In this document: in pieces, positions 18,440 to 28,200 of the stretch
Layout: the number at the start of each line of letters is the position of its first letter
How positions within the stretch are numbered: position 1 is the stretch's first letter
Notes under the pieces: generated by a model
The model's database searches: none
The model's input: only the letters and a program-made list of their open reading frames with translations
Told to the model about the DNA's origin: nothing
NCBI GenBank assembly: GCA_930633525.1
Contig: CAKNFP010000001.1
Span: 1,962,001 to 2,026,000, forward strand
DNA: 64,000 bases
Reading direction: 5' to 3'
Source: Hyphomicrobiales bacterium
GTDB taxonomy: Bacteria; Pseudomonadota; Alphaproteobacteria; Rhizobiales; Beijerinckiaceae
Position numbers and translations under genes: made by a program

Positions 18440-19177
18440 ATGTTCGATCTCAGCGGCATGAAGATTGTCGTCACCGGCGCGACCGGCGGCATCGGCGGAG
18501 CGATCGCCCGCGCCCTGCACGCGCAAGGCGGCGAGGTGTGCCTGTCCGGCACGCGCCTGGAGGCGCTTGAGACTCTCGCCGGCGAGCTCGGCTCGCGTGT
18601 CCATGTCCTGCCGGTCAATCTCGGCGACAAAGACGCGGTTGAGGCGCTTATCCCCGCCGCGGAGGAGAAGCTCGGCGGTCTCGACGTGCTCGTGAACAAC
18701 GCCGGCATCACCCGCGACAATCTCTTCATGCGCATGAAGGACGAGGAATGGGACACGGTGCTCGCCGTCAATCTGACGGCGGCCTTCCGGCTGTCCCGCG
18801 CTGCCGTCAAGGGCATGATGCGCCGCCGGTTCGGCCGCATCGTGAATATCACCTCGATCGTCGGCGTGACCGGCAACCCGGGCCAGGGCAACTACGCCGC
18901 TTCGAAGGCAGGCCTCATCGGCATGTCCAAGGCGCTGGCGGCGGAGGTCGCGAGCCGGGGCATCACCGTCAACTGCATCGCGCCTGGCTTCATCACCTCG
19001 CCGATGACCGACGCGCTGAATGACAAGCAGAGAGAATCAATTCTCGCCAGTGTTCCGGCAGGTCGCCTCGGCAGCGGAGACGACTGCGCGGCCGCGACAG
19101 TCTATCTGGCATCACGCGAGGCAGGCTACGTGACGGGTCAAACCCTTCACGTGAACGGCGGAATGGCAATGATTTGA
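18440..19177 (+). CDS. fabG: 3-oxoacyl-ACP reductase
   Basis: A 245-residue short-chain dehydrogenase that reduces 3-oxoacyl-ACP with NADPH. The cofactor loop is TGATGGIGG (12-20), and the catalytic residues are Ser139 (NITSIVG), Tyr152 and Lys156 (YAASK). The NNAG motif is also present (VNNAGITRDN). GGAAGGA lies 10 bases before the ATG. Position between fabD and acpP fixes its role in type II fatty acid synthesis rather than in a side pathway. Confidence 0.95.
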   Translation: MFDLSGMKIVVTGATGGIGGAIARALHAQGGEVCLSGTRLEALETLAGELGSRVHVLPVNLGDKDAVEALIPAAEEKLGGLDVLVNNAGITRDNLFMRMKDEEWDTVLAVNLTAAFRLSRAAVKGMMRRRFGRIVNITSIVGVTGNPGQGNYAASKAGLIGMSKALAAEVASRGITVNCIAPGFITSPMTDALNDKQRESILASVPAGRLGSGDDCAAATVYLASREAGYVTGQTLHVNGGMAMI

Positions 19178-19481
19178 GTATGTTGCGCGAGTTGTGCGCA
19201 GCTGCGGGCATGGCTGTTTCAGGCTCTCGCCTTACGAAAGCGAGTGTGTTAACAAGCCTTTGAGAGGTTCGGGGTTCGGTGGGGGCAGGGCACCCTTGCC
19301 ATTCTGCCAGTTGATGGCGGGATGCGAAGTTGCCCAGGCCAGGACCGACTGTCATGGAACTCACCCAAAAGGCCGCATGGGTTGGCGCAAGCCTGCCTCT
19401 TGCATGTCTTGAACAACAGGTCTTGGAAATCGCGGGCTTGACCATCACAAGCCTTTTTGCGAGCGGAACGAGGACGAAACG
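19178..19481. other. Intergenic region fabG-acpP
   Basis: Three hundred and four bases without a gene. Gaps before acpP usually contain a separate strong promoter, which would suit the high demand for the carrier protein. I could not pick a convincing -35/-10 pair. The last 20 bases before the acpP ATG contain a GAGGA-like ribosome binding site. Confidence 0.4.
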
Positions 19482-19721
19482 ATGAGTGATATCGCCGAGC
19501 GCGTGAAGAAGATTGTCGTCGAGCATCTGGGCGTTGACGCGGAGAAAGTGGTCGAAGGCGCCCATTTCATCGACGACCTCGGCGCTGACAGCCTTGATAC
19601 GGTCGAACTCGTGATGGCCTTCGAGGAAGAGTTCAACGTAGAGATCCCCGACGACGCCGCCGAGACGATCGTTACCGTGGGCGATGCCATCAAGTTTCTC
19701 GAGAAGAATGCCTCTGCCTGA
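19482..19721 (+). CDS. acpP: Acyl carrier protein
   Basis: A 79-residue acidic protein that carries growing acyl chains on a 4'-phosphopantetheine arm. The attachment site is Ser37 in [10 protein letters not shown]. It supplies substrates to FabD, FabG, FabF, FabZ and to the LpxA and LpxD acyltransferases also encoded in the window. Size, charge and the four-helix pattern are standard. Confidence 0.97.
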   Translation: MSDIAERVKKIVVEHLGVDAEKVVEGAHFIDDLGADSLDTVELVMAFEEEFNVEIPDDAAETIVTVGDAIKFLEKNASA

Positions 19722-19799
19722 TGGCTCTGGTGCTTCGGCGCTTTTCGGCCGATCCGCGCATGCCGTCGGGTCCGTCAACGGCATCGCGGTGAATATTCC

Positions 19800-21065
19800 A
19801 TGAGACGTGTGGTTGTAACGGGTCTTGGCTTGGTGTCGCCGCTTGGCTGTGGCGTCGAGACGACCTGGAAGCGGATCGTCGCAGGTGAGAACGGTGCATC
19901 GCGCATCGAAGCCTTTGACGTATCCGATATTGCCTGTCGCATCGCTTGCTCGATCAAGCGCGGCGACGGTGCGGATGGTACCTTCAATCCCGATCAGTGG
20001 ATGGATCCGCGCGATCAGCGCAAGGTCGATCCCTTCATCGTCTTCGCCATGGCGGCTGCCACGCAGGCGCTGGACGATGCGGACTGGCATCCTGAGTCAC
20101 CGGATGATCAATACGCCTCAGGCGTGCTGATCGGGTCCGGCATCGGGGGGATCGGGGGGATCTACGAGGCATCAATCACGCTTGCCGAGAAGGGGCCGCG
20201 GCGCGTGTCGCCGTTTTTCATTCCCGGCCGCTTGATCAACCTGGCCTCTGGTTATGTTTCCATCGCGCATGGCCTCAAGGGGCCGAACCATGCGGTGGTA
20301 ACGGCTTGCTCAACCGGCGCCCATGCTATCGGCGATGCCGCTCGCCTCATCGCCCTTGGTGATGCCGAGGTGATGGTGGCCGGTGGTACGGAATCGCCCC
20401 TCAACCGCTTGTCGCTCGCCGGCTTTGCCGCATGCCGCGCCCTCTCGACCAGCTTCAACGACGAACCTACACGGGCATCGCGTCCCTATGACAAGGACCG
20501 TGACGGCTTCGTCATGGGAGAAGGCGCGGGCGTGGTGGTGCTTGAAGAGTTCGAGCATGCCAAGGCGCGCGGCGCGAAGATCTATGCCGAGGTCATCGGC
20601 TACGGGCTGTCCGGTGACGCCTATCACATCACCTCGCCGTCCGAGGATGGCGACGGTGCCTTCCGCTGCATGCAGATGGCGCTGAAGCGTGCCGGCCTGA
20701 CGCTGGCGGATGTCGATTACGTCAACGCCCATGGCACATCGACGCCGCTCGGCGACGAAATCGAACTCAGGGCCGTGGAGCGCCTGGCTGGTGACGCTGC
20801 CAGCCGGTTAACCATGTCGTCGACAAAATCGGCGGTCGGTCATCTCCTCGGCGCGGCTGGTGCAATCGAGGCGATTTTCTCGGTCCTCGCCATCCGTGAT
20901 GGCGTCGTTCCGCCGACGCTCAATCTCGACAATCCCTCCGTCGAGACGCCGATCGATCTCGTCCCGCACAAGGCCAAGACGATGCCGGTCGATGTGGTGC
21001 TGTCGAACTCCTTCGGCTTCGGTGGCACCAATGCGTCGCTGATTTTCCGACGCGTCGCCGCCTGA
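19800..21065 (+). CDS. fabF: 3-oxoacyl-ACP synthase II
   Basis: A 421-residue condensing enzyme of type II fatty acid synthesis. The Cys-His-His triad is Cys170 (TACSTGAHAI), His311 (NAHGTSTPLGD) and His348 (KSAVGHLLGA). It elongates acyl-ACP with malonyl-ACP. It lies 78 bases after acpP. In most Hyphomicrobiales fabF is followed by mltG, yicC and gmk; here it is followed by a type I secretion cassette, so the synteny breaks at its 3' end. Confidence 0.96.
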   Translation: MRRVVVTGLGLVSPLGCGVETTWKRIVAGENGASRIEAFDVSDIACRIACSIKRGDGADGTFNPDQWMDPRDQRKVDPFIVFAMAAATQALDDADWHPESPDDQYASGVLIGSGIGGIGGIYEASITLAEKGPRRVSPFFIPGRLINLASGYVSIAHGLKGPNHAVVTACSTGAHAIGDAARLIALGDAEVMVAGGTESPLNRLSLAGFAACRALSTSFNDEPTRASRPYDKDRDGFVMGEGAGVVVLEEFEHAKARGAKIYAEVIGYGLSGDAYHITSPSEDGDGAFRCMQMALKRAGLTLADVDYVNAHGTSTPLGDEIELRAVERLAGDAASRLTMSSTKSAVGHLLGAAGAIEAIFSVLAIRDGVVPPTLNLDNPSVETPIDLVPHKAKTMPVDVVLSNSFGFGGTNASLIFRRVAA

Positions 21066-21073
21066 CGATCATG

Positions 21074-21096
21074 CGGACGGGGACACATCCCGTCCG
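21074..21096 (+). terminator. Hairpin after fabF, candidate transcription end
   Basis: Perfect 8-bp arms (CGGACGGG and its complement) around a 7-base loop begin eight bases after the fabF stop. There is no T run, so it may be a Rho-dependent end or an mRNA 3' stabiliser. Confidence 0.4.
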
Positions 21097-21522
21097 ACAT
21101 GAACAGGGCTGACCCATCCCGTTCACCTCACAAAATCCGCACGGACGGGCGCATACGCTCGGCCCGGACGGCGTTCTGTTGCCGGCTTGACGCCTCCTGG
21201 CGGGCCTTAGCAACAGATGGACGCGTCGCCGAGACGAGCGCCTTCTTCCTTGAAACCCTGATCTGCCCCCGATCCCTTGTCACAGCGGCGAGGAGACGCG
21301 GATCTGCGCGCGTTTCTTCGGCCGCCCCCATGCCTGCGCGGGGCGCTGCCGCATCGCCATGACACTGTGAGCTGCGAAGAATTTTCGGCGCGCGAACTTT
21401 ACAATAATCCCATTGATTTCAATTCGTTCGATTGTTTTGTGTTTGTTCAGGTCGTCATTAACCAAGCCTGCGCTCTGACCGGCACGGAATAACCGCGCGA
21501 ATATCCGCTGGGGATTGAGAGC
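21097..21522. other. Intergenic region between fabF and the secretion cassette
   Basis: About 425 bases without a supported gene; short frames here have no recognisable features. The part from about 21395 to 21470 is clearly richer in A and T than its surroundings and is the likely promoter region of the secretion cassette. I see no direct repeats, tRNA remnant or integrase site at this junction. Confidence 0.4.
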
Positions 21523-23685
21523 GTGGCTGATCATCTTTCCGATGCGCAACCTGAGGAACAGAATTCGCCAGCCACCAATGGCCTCATGTGCTTTGCGCTG
21601 GTCCTTCGCTTTCTCGGGATCTCGGTCAGCATTGAGCAGCTTCGCCATAGCCTCGGCCTGCCAAGTGACCAGCTGAAGTCAGCGGATCTTCTGAGGCTCA
21701 GTCGGCGGTTGGGGCTGAAGGCGCGCTGGGTCCAGGCGACCCCCGCGCGGCTCGATCGCCTTCCCTTGCCGGCGGTGGCGCAAACCAAGGAGGGCGGCTA
21801 CTTCATCATCGCCAAATATGTCGAAGGCCGCGCTCTCGTCTACGAGCCCGAACGGCAAGGCAACGTGCTGATGGACGCGGAGGCCTTCGCGGAGCACTGG
21901 AGCGGTCATATCCTCCTGCTGGCCAAACGCGGGCGGGCCGGCATCGCGGACCGCAAGTTCGGGCTGGGCTGGTTTCTGCAGGCGGTCAGCAAATACAAGC
22001 GCGTGCTGACCGAGGTCCTTGTCTGCTCCCTCTTCCTCCAGATTTTCGCGTTGCTGACGCCGCTGTTCTTCCAGGTCGTGATCGACAAAGTGCTCGTTCA
22101 CGACAGCCTGTCGACGCTCGATGTCCTGGTGATCGGGCTCACCGGTATGGCGGTGTTCGAGATCCTGCTCGGCGGGCTGCGGACCTATCTCTTCAGCCAT
22201 ACGTCGAACCGCATCGATGTCGAGCTCGGAGCCCGCCTGTTCGGGCATCTGACAGCTTTGCCGCTCGCTTATTTTCAAGCGCGGCATGTGGGGGATTCAG
22301 TCGCCCGCGTACGCGAACTGGAGAACATCCGAGCCTTCCTGACAGGGTCCGCGCTGACGCTCGCGATCGACGGCGTGTTCACCAGCATCTTTTTTGCGGT
22401 GATGTATCTCTACAGCCCGCTCCTGACACTGATCGTCGCCGGCTCCGTCCCGCTCTACGTCGTGCTGTCCCTCGTCGTCACGCCGCTGTTCCGCAGCCGC
22501 CTTGAGGAAAAGTTCAACCGCGGCGCCGAGAATCAATCTTTCCTCGTCGAGACCGTCAGCGGCATCGAGACCGTGAAGGCAACGGCCATCGAGAAGTTGA
22601 TGCAACGCCGCTGGGAGGATCAGATCGCCGGTTATGCGGCCTCCTCCTTTCGGGTTGCCAGGCTTGCCAACTGGTCAGGGCAGATCGCACGCGCGATCAA
22701 CAAATTGACCGTGATCCTCATTCTCTACGCGGGCGCGCGCGTGGTCCTGGCGCGGGAGATGACGGTCGGTGAACTCGTCGCCTTCAATATGCTGGCAGGA
22801 CAGGTGCACGGGCCGGTGCTGCGTCTTGCGCAGATGTGGCAGGATTTCCAACAGGTGCGCATCTCCGTCGCGCGATTGGGCGACATCCTCAATACGCGCG
22901 CCGAGCCAACATACGCCGTTGGCAGCGCCACGCCCGCAATCACCGGGCAAATCAGCTTTCAGTACGTTTCCTTCCGCTATGATCCGAGCGGGCCGGAAAC
23001 CCTCGCCAACATCAGCGTGGACATCCCTGCCGGCCAGGTCATCGGTGTCGTGGGGCCGTCCGGTTCAGGCAAGAGCACACTCGCGAAGCTTATCCAGCGT
23101 CTTTATGTGCCCGAACGCGGGCGGGTGCTGATCGATGGCATGGATCTCAGCCTGATGGATCCCTCGTGGCTCCGGCGCCAGCTCGGTGTCGTTCTGCAGG
23201 AGAACATGCTCTTCACCGGTACGGTGCGCGAGAACATCGCCATTGCCGATCCGGGCCTGCCCATCGAGACGGTTGTGGAAGCGGCCCGGCTGGCTGGCGC
23301 CCATGACTTCATCGTCAAACTCCCGAATGGCTATGACACGATCCTCGCCGAGCGTGGGGCATCACTGTCGGGCGGCCAGCGGCAGCGGGTGGCGATCGCG
23401 CGGGCCCTCGTCATGAAGCCGGCGATCCTGATTTTCGACGAGGCCACCAGTGCCCTCGACTATGAGTCCGAGCGTGTCATCCAGGACAATATGAGAGCGA
23501 TGGCCGCGGGTCGGACCGTGATCATTGTCGCCCATCGCTTGTCGGCAGTGCAGATGGCGGACAGGATCCTGACCATCGAGGATGGCAGGCTGACGGAAGA
23601 TGGAGCGCCCGCGGACCTCGCGGCCGGTGGCGGGCGCTTCGCCACCCTCCTGAACTACCAGCAAGCTCAGGGACGCCTGATGTGA
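21523..23685 (+). CDS. Type I secretion ABC exporter (HlyB-like, with C39-like domain)
   Basis: A 720-residue inner-membrane ATPase that exports an unfolded protein through an HlyD adaptor and a TolC-type pore. Order: an N-terminal C39-like domain (about 15-140), six membrane helices (about 155-430) and the ATPase domain with Walker A GPSGSGKST (about 511), signature LSGGQRQR (about 616), Walker B ILIFDEATSALD (about 636) and switch His in IIVAHRLS. In the C39-like domain the peptidase Cys is replaced by Asn (NGLMCF) and the His by Tyr (GGYFII), so it should bind cargo without cutting it, as in HlyB. The start is GTG after a GGGGA ribosome binding site. The gene overlaps the adaptor gene (GTGA). 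No outer-membrane TolC gene is nearby. Confidence 0.93.
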   Translation: MADHLSDAQPEEQNSPATNGLMCFALVLRFLGISVSIEQLRHSLGLPSDQLKSADLLRLSRRLGLKARWVQATPARLDRLPLPAVAQTKEGGYFIIAKYVEGRALVYEPERQGNVLMDAEAFAEHWSGHILLLAKRGRAGIADRKFGLGWFLQAVSKYKRVLTEVLVCSLFLQIFALLTPLFFQVVIDKVLVHDSLSTLDVLVIGLTGMAVFEILLGGLRTYLFSHTSNRIDVELGARLFGHLTALPLAYFQARHVGDSVARVRELENIRAFLTGSALTLAIDGVFTSIFFAVMYLYSPLLTLIVAGSVPLYVVLSLVVTPLFRSRLEEKFNRGAENQSFLVETVSGIETVKATAIEKLMQRRWEDQIAGYAASSFRVARLANWSGQIARAINKLTVILILYAGARVVLAREMTVGELVAFNMLAGQVHGPVLRLAQMWQDFQQVRISVARLGDILNTRAEPTYAVGSATPAITGQISFQYVSFRYDPSGPETLANISVDIPAGQVIGVVGPSGSGKSTLAKLIQRLYVPERGRVLIDGMDLSLMDPSWLRRQLGVVLQENMLFTGTVRENIAIADPGLPIETVVEAARLAGAHDFIVKLPNGYDTILAERGASLSGGQRQRVAIARALVMKPAILIFDEATSALDYESERVIQDNMRAMAAGRTVIIVAHRLSAVQMADRILTIEDGRLTEDGAPADLAAGGGRFATLLNYQQAQGRLM

Positions 23686-25046
23686 GGCGGCTCGGGCGCC
23701 AGGAGAGGCCGGGGCGCATGCTCGACCGGCGCGATGAGGTGGAGTTTCTCCCGGAGGCTCTCGAGATCCTGGAGAGGCCGCCCTCGCCGATGGCACGCGT
23801 GATTGCGGCCACCATCTCCGCCTTTCTCGCCTTGACCATCCTGTGGGCCTGTCTCAGCTCCGTTGATATGGTCGCCGTGGCGGAAGGGCGATTGATCCCG
23901 TCTGATCGCTCGAAGACCATCCAGCCATTCGAGATCGGCGTGGTACGCCGTATCTTGGTCGAAGATGGGTCCACTGTGCGCGCTGGCGACCTTCTGATCG
24001 AGCTCGATACGACCGCGAGCGGCGCCGAGCGCAGCCGCATCGCGGGCAGGCTGGTGACAGCGCGGCTCGACGCGCTGAGGCTCAAGACATTGCTGGGCCG
24101 GCCCAAGATCGCGCTTGCGCCGGCTGATGCCGACACGCTAGGGGCAACGCAGGAGGAAGTGTCGCGCGCGCGGGAGCTTGCCCGCAATGAAGCGCGGGAG
24201 CAGCAGGAGCGCCTCGCGGGTCTTGACCGCGAGCTTGATCGCCAGCGTGCCGAGGTAGAGGCGGTGGAGGCCGCTATCGCCAAACTGGACCAGAGCCTGC
24301 CTCTGCTGCAAGAGCGCTTGAAAGCACGGGAGACGTTGCTGGAGAAGGGGCTGACGCCTCGCTATCAGGTTCTAGAACTACGCCAGCAGGTGGTCGCCAT
24401 GAAGCGCGACCGCGATGGTTTGGCAGCACAGCGGGCGGCGGCAGGCGCCGCAGGCGCAGCCGTTGCGCGTCGGCGCGAGCAGACCGTGGCGGAGATCCAG
24501 CGCAAGCTTCTCTCGGATCTCACGGCCGCCCAGGCGACGGTCGCCGACCTTACGCAAGAGCTGACGAAGGCGGAGCAGCGCAAGGACCTTCAATCCATCA
24601 CGACGCCCGTCGACGGGGTCGTCCAGCAGCTTGCCGTGCATACGCTTGGCGGTGTTGTCCAGCCGGCGCAGGCCCTGATGGTGATCGTACCAAAGGACGA
24701 TCACGTCGAGATCGAGGCGCAGGTCTTGAACCGCGACATCGGCTTCGTCAGGGAGGGGCAGGTGGCGACGGTGAAGCTGGAGGCATTCTCCTTCACCCGT
24801 TACGGCACGATTCCCGGCATGGTGGCGGCGGTGTCACGGGATGCAATCAACGACGAGCGGCAGGGGCTCGTCTTTTCGGCGCGTGTTCGCGTCAACCGGA
24901 GCGGTATCCTTATCGATGGCCGCGACGTCGCGCTGACGGCCGGCATGCGGGCGACGGTCGAGATCAAGACGGGTGAGCGCCGCGTGATCGACTTCCTGCT
25001 ATCCCCCATCATGAAAGCTGTGTCGGAAGCCGGTCGCGAGCGGTAA
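23682..25046 (+). CDS. Type I secretion membrane-fusion adaptor (HlyD family)
   Basis: A 454-residue periplasmic adaptor linking the ABC exporter to an outer-membrane channel. A short cytoplasmic N-terminus is followed by one membrane helix at about 37-59 (ARVIAATISAFLALTILW), a lipoyl half-motif (VVRRILVEDGSTVRAGDLLIELD written as two parts: VVRRILVEDGS and TVRAGDLLIELD), a long Glu/Arg/Ala-rich coiled-coil hairpin (about 130-310), the second lipoyl half (SITTPVDGVVQQL) and a beta-barrel domain. The GTG start overlaps the exporter stop by four bases. It is preserved in length and domain order. The cargo gene starts 222 bases later. Confidence 0.92.
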   Translation: MRRLGRQERPGRMLDRRDEVEFLPEALEILERPPSPMARVIAATISAFLALTILWACLSSVDMVAVAEGRLIPSDRSKTIQPFEIGVVRRILVEDGSTVRAGDLLIELDTTASGAERSRIAGRLVTARLDALRLKTLLGRPKIALAPADADTLGATQEEVSRARELARNEAREQQERLAGLDRELDRQRAEVEAVEAAIAKLDQSLPLLQERLKARETLLEKGLTPRYQVLELRQQVVAMKRDRDGLAAQRAAAGAAGAAVARRREQTVAEIQRKLLSDLTAAQATVADLTQELTKAEQRKDLQSITTPVDGVVQQLAVHTLGGVVQPAQALMVIVPKDDHVEIEAQVLNRDIGFVREGQVATVKLEAFSFTRYGTIPGMVAAVSRDAINDERQGLVFSARVRVNRSGILIDGRDVALTAGMRATVEIKTGERRVIDFLLSPIMKAVSEAGRER

Positions 25047-25268
25047 ATGCCGTAAATTCAAGCTTTTTCGCGTCAATTTCCATGACCTGGGCTCCATTAT
25101 CAGGGTAGATGGATACTCCCGTCGTCTATCATTAGCTGGCAATATTTCTGCCGAGAATGACGTGCGGGCACCAATTGCGAAACGAAGAAGTTCGCCGCGC
25201 AGCGGGCACGCCGTGAGTGTGTTCCTGATTGCGACCTATTGTTCATAAATGACGGGAGTTGTTGCCCG

Positions 25269-28200
25269 ATGGATGAAACAATTGGGGAAAAGCTGTCTGA
25301 CGCCGCAAGCATGGCTGCCGCTGGCGCGGATGCATCTCAGGACACGCAGGCCGCCTCCGGTGTGCCAATGGGCTCGCGGGACTTCCAAGGGGAATTCCAC
25401 GCGGAGTGGTTGAAGGCGCACACGGGCCCATCGGGCAATGCTGACGGCCTCTCAGCTTCAGGGTCCGGTGCCGGATTGACCCGCGCAGGTCTCGCCTCGG
25501 CCGCTGCATCCGAGGGGCTCGCCAATAATCTCTTGAACTGGCTGAAGACCGATATCGAAAGTCAGACTACCAAGGTCGGCATCGCCATCGATAATGTCGA
25601 TCGCTCCAATCGTGACTATCTGCCCGCAGCATTTGGCGAGGACCTGCCATCCCGCAAGTTCATGACGGGCGGGGCAGAGCCGGTGCAGCCGCGCCTGACA
25701 GGTGACGCCGCGCATGACGCCATGATCTATCGCGCCTATATCGGAACGATGGAGACCGCGCTCAGCCGGGCTTTCGGCGAGAATTTCGCGGCGAGCGACG
25801 ACGCCAAGGCATCGGCATGGCGTGGCCTACGCCAGGAACTCTGGCAGGAGACCAGCGAACAGGCCCTCACGGAGCAGTACAAGCGCGGTAGCAGTTCAGC
25901 AGCTGTACGTGACCAGTTTTCGCCCGACGTCCTCAAGGGGCGGCTCGGCGCGGCCCTGCTCGACAAGAGCGGGCTCAATCAAAAACGGACACTGCTCAAT
26001 CAGCAATCCACCGGAGCCTTGAGCACGCTGCGCATGGTCCTCGGCGTGCGCGATGGGCTCGGCATCCAGCGTAATATCGCTGTTCTCAATGATCCGAATG
26101 CCAGCGCCGACGCCAAGCTTCGTGCGGGCTTTGAGGTTGGCCGACAAAGTGGCGCGCTCCTGCAGGTCGTCGGCGGCGTCACCGTCGACGCATTGAGGTC
26201 ATTTGCCGAGGGGCAGGGCCTGCTCACGCCTCTGAAGTCGAATCTGCAGGACCTCGCCAAATCGACCAAGGCCGGAATGAACCTTGACGTCTTGCGCGGA
26301 CCTCAACCGACAGGGGCGCGCGGCACGACGTCTCTCAGCGATACGGTGGCCGATCTGGCGTCGCTGGATGCTGATATACGCGCCGCGCAAGCGCGCACGC
26401 GCAGCTCAGGGGCTGTTACGGCGGGCAAATCCGTTCTATCGCTGATCGCGGGCCTTACGGGGATCGCGAACGATGTCGCGCGTGTCGCAACAAGCGACGG
26501 CGATGTCCGCGTGATTGTCCAAAGCAGCCTCGGCATGGTGTCGACCGCGACGCAGACCGCGAGCGAGCTGACCAGTATCGCGGCTGCCGCCAAGTCCGGT
26601 ACAACCGCCAGCAAATTGGCGGGCGCGGGCAGCGCGTTAGGTATCGGGGCCAGTGTCTTCGGTGTGGCCGCCGGCACAGTCGGCCTTGTCGGGGCGATCA
26701 AGAACCTCGAACAAAATCCCAATTCGACGGCGGCCAAATGGGCGGTTGGCAATTCCGGTGTCCAGATCGCGGCCAGCGCCTTTGCCGGCGCGGCGGCGGT
26801 TTTGTGTCCGCCGGCCGCGCTCTTGACCCTGCTCATTCCCGATTTCGGTGGAATCGGCAGGGCGCTCGAACTTGTGGAGCATATGGCGGACTTCGAGTCC
26901 CGCGGACTGATGCATGAATGGGAAGTGCTGAAAAAGCTTCACACCATTGCAGCGCTTGACGCGACGCCCTTGGTCAATTGGACCAGCGCCATCTACACGC
27001 CTGCGCTGAATAGTGAAATGCGCACCAAGATGGATACCGAATGGTATTGGGGGGCTTATGGTGAGCGTGTCAACAATCTCATGCAAGACGGTTCGGATTA
27101 TGAGAGGAATTTGCACTCGATTGCGTCCGCATCTCAGGTAAATGAACTTATAAGCGTCTTGTATGATCGGGAGAAATTCAACTGGTTTAGCGACGATCGT
27201 CAGCTATTTGGGACGGCGATGGGCGTCTATAACAAGGATGGGCATAGAGCGGACTTCGCAGTCGAGCGCGGCAACGCGATTGACGTGACACGTGCCGGCG
27301 CCGTCAAGGACGGTGAGGTTGATCGTGTCCTCGTCATCGACAGTAGCCTGTCCGCCGGGGATAACCTCCCGGAACAGCAAGCTATTCAGGGCGAATGGAA
27401 GACGAAGCAGGTCTGGAAATGGACCAACGACTTTCTGTGGTGGGGCAGCGAAAAGTGGGTCGACGAACGGTATGAAGATGTCCGCTATGAAAAGGTTGAG
27501 CAGGGACCTTCGGTACGTCTCAACCTGGACGGCGACAATGAAATTCTTGTAAGGGCCGCCAACAGCCGCGTCACATCGGTCGGCGATAGCAATGAAACGT
27601 ACTGTGTTATTGCGGGTGTCGATTGCGAAATCGATGATCGTGGCGGCGAGAATGACAGCATGTATCTTGTCGCTACCGGGAACGTGAGTAATTTCAACAT
27701 TAAAGCCAGCGGCATCGAGAATATCCAAGGCTCCGACTATAATGACATCGTGGAGATATCTGCCGTCAGCGGCGTTATCGATCTCGGAGCTGGTGAAGAT
27801 ACGCTCAGCCTCGCCAACATCCGATCGGGCGCTATCAATCTGACGGCTTCGGCCCGCGGAACGCAGGTCGCGCAGATGGATCCTGTATCGGGCGTGCCGG
27901 TGTCGGAGGCCACGGTGAAAGGCGTGGAAACCGTCAGATTGAGCGACCAGGATGACGACGTGCGTCTGGCCGCTGATGCCGTTGTGACGATCGGGGAGGG
28001 AATCGCGCCGGAGATCGTTTTGCCTGAGCTTGCTGAGGTCGATGCCGGCAAGGGCAACGACACGATCGTATCCCTCGCGAGCCATATGCGGATCTTGGGC
28101 GGAGATGGCAATGACATCATCGTCATTGGTTCAGGCAGTATCGGAGCCCCGCCCGTGCGTGACGTGTGCGTCATTGCCGGGGCTGGCGACGATGTCGTGA

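Noticed and set aside
21097..21522. Possible integration site (tRNA remnant or direct repeats) at the fabF/secretion cassette junction
   Set aside because: No tRNA-like sequence, integrase, transposase or matching repeat at the far border of the cassette was seen.
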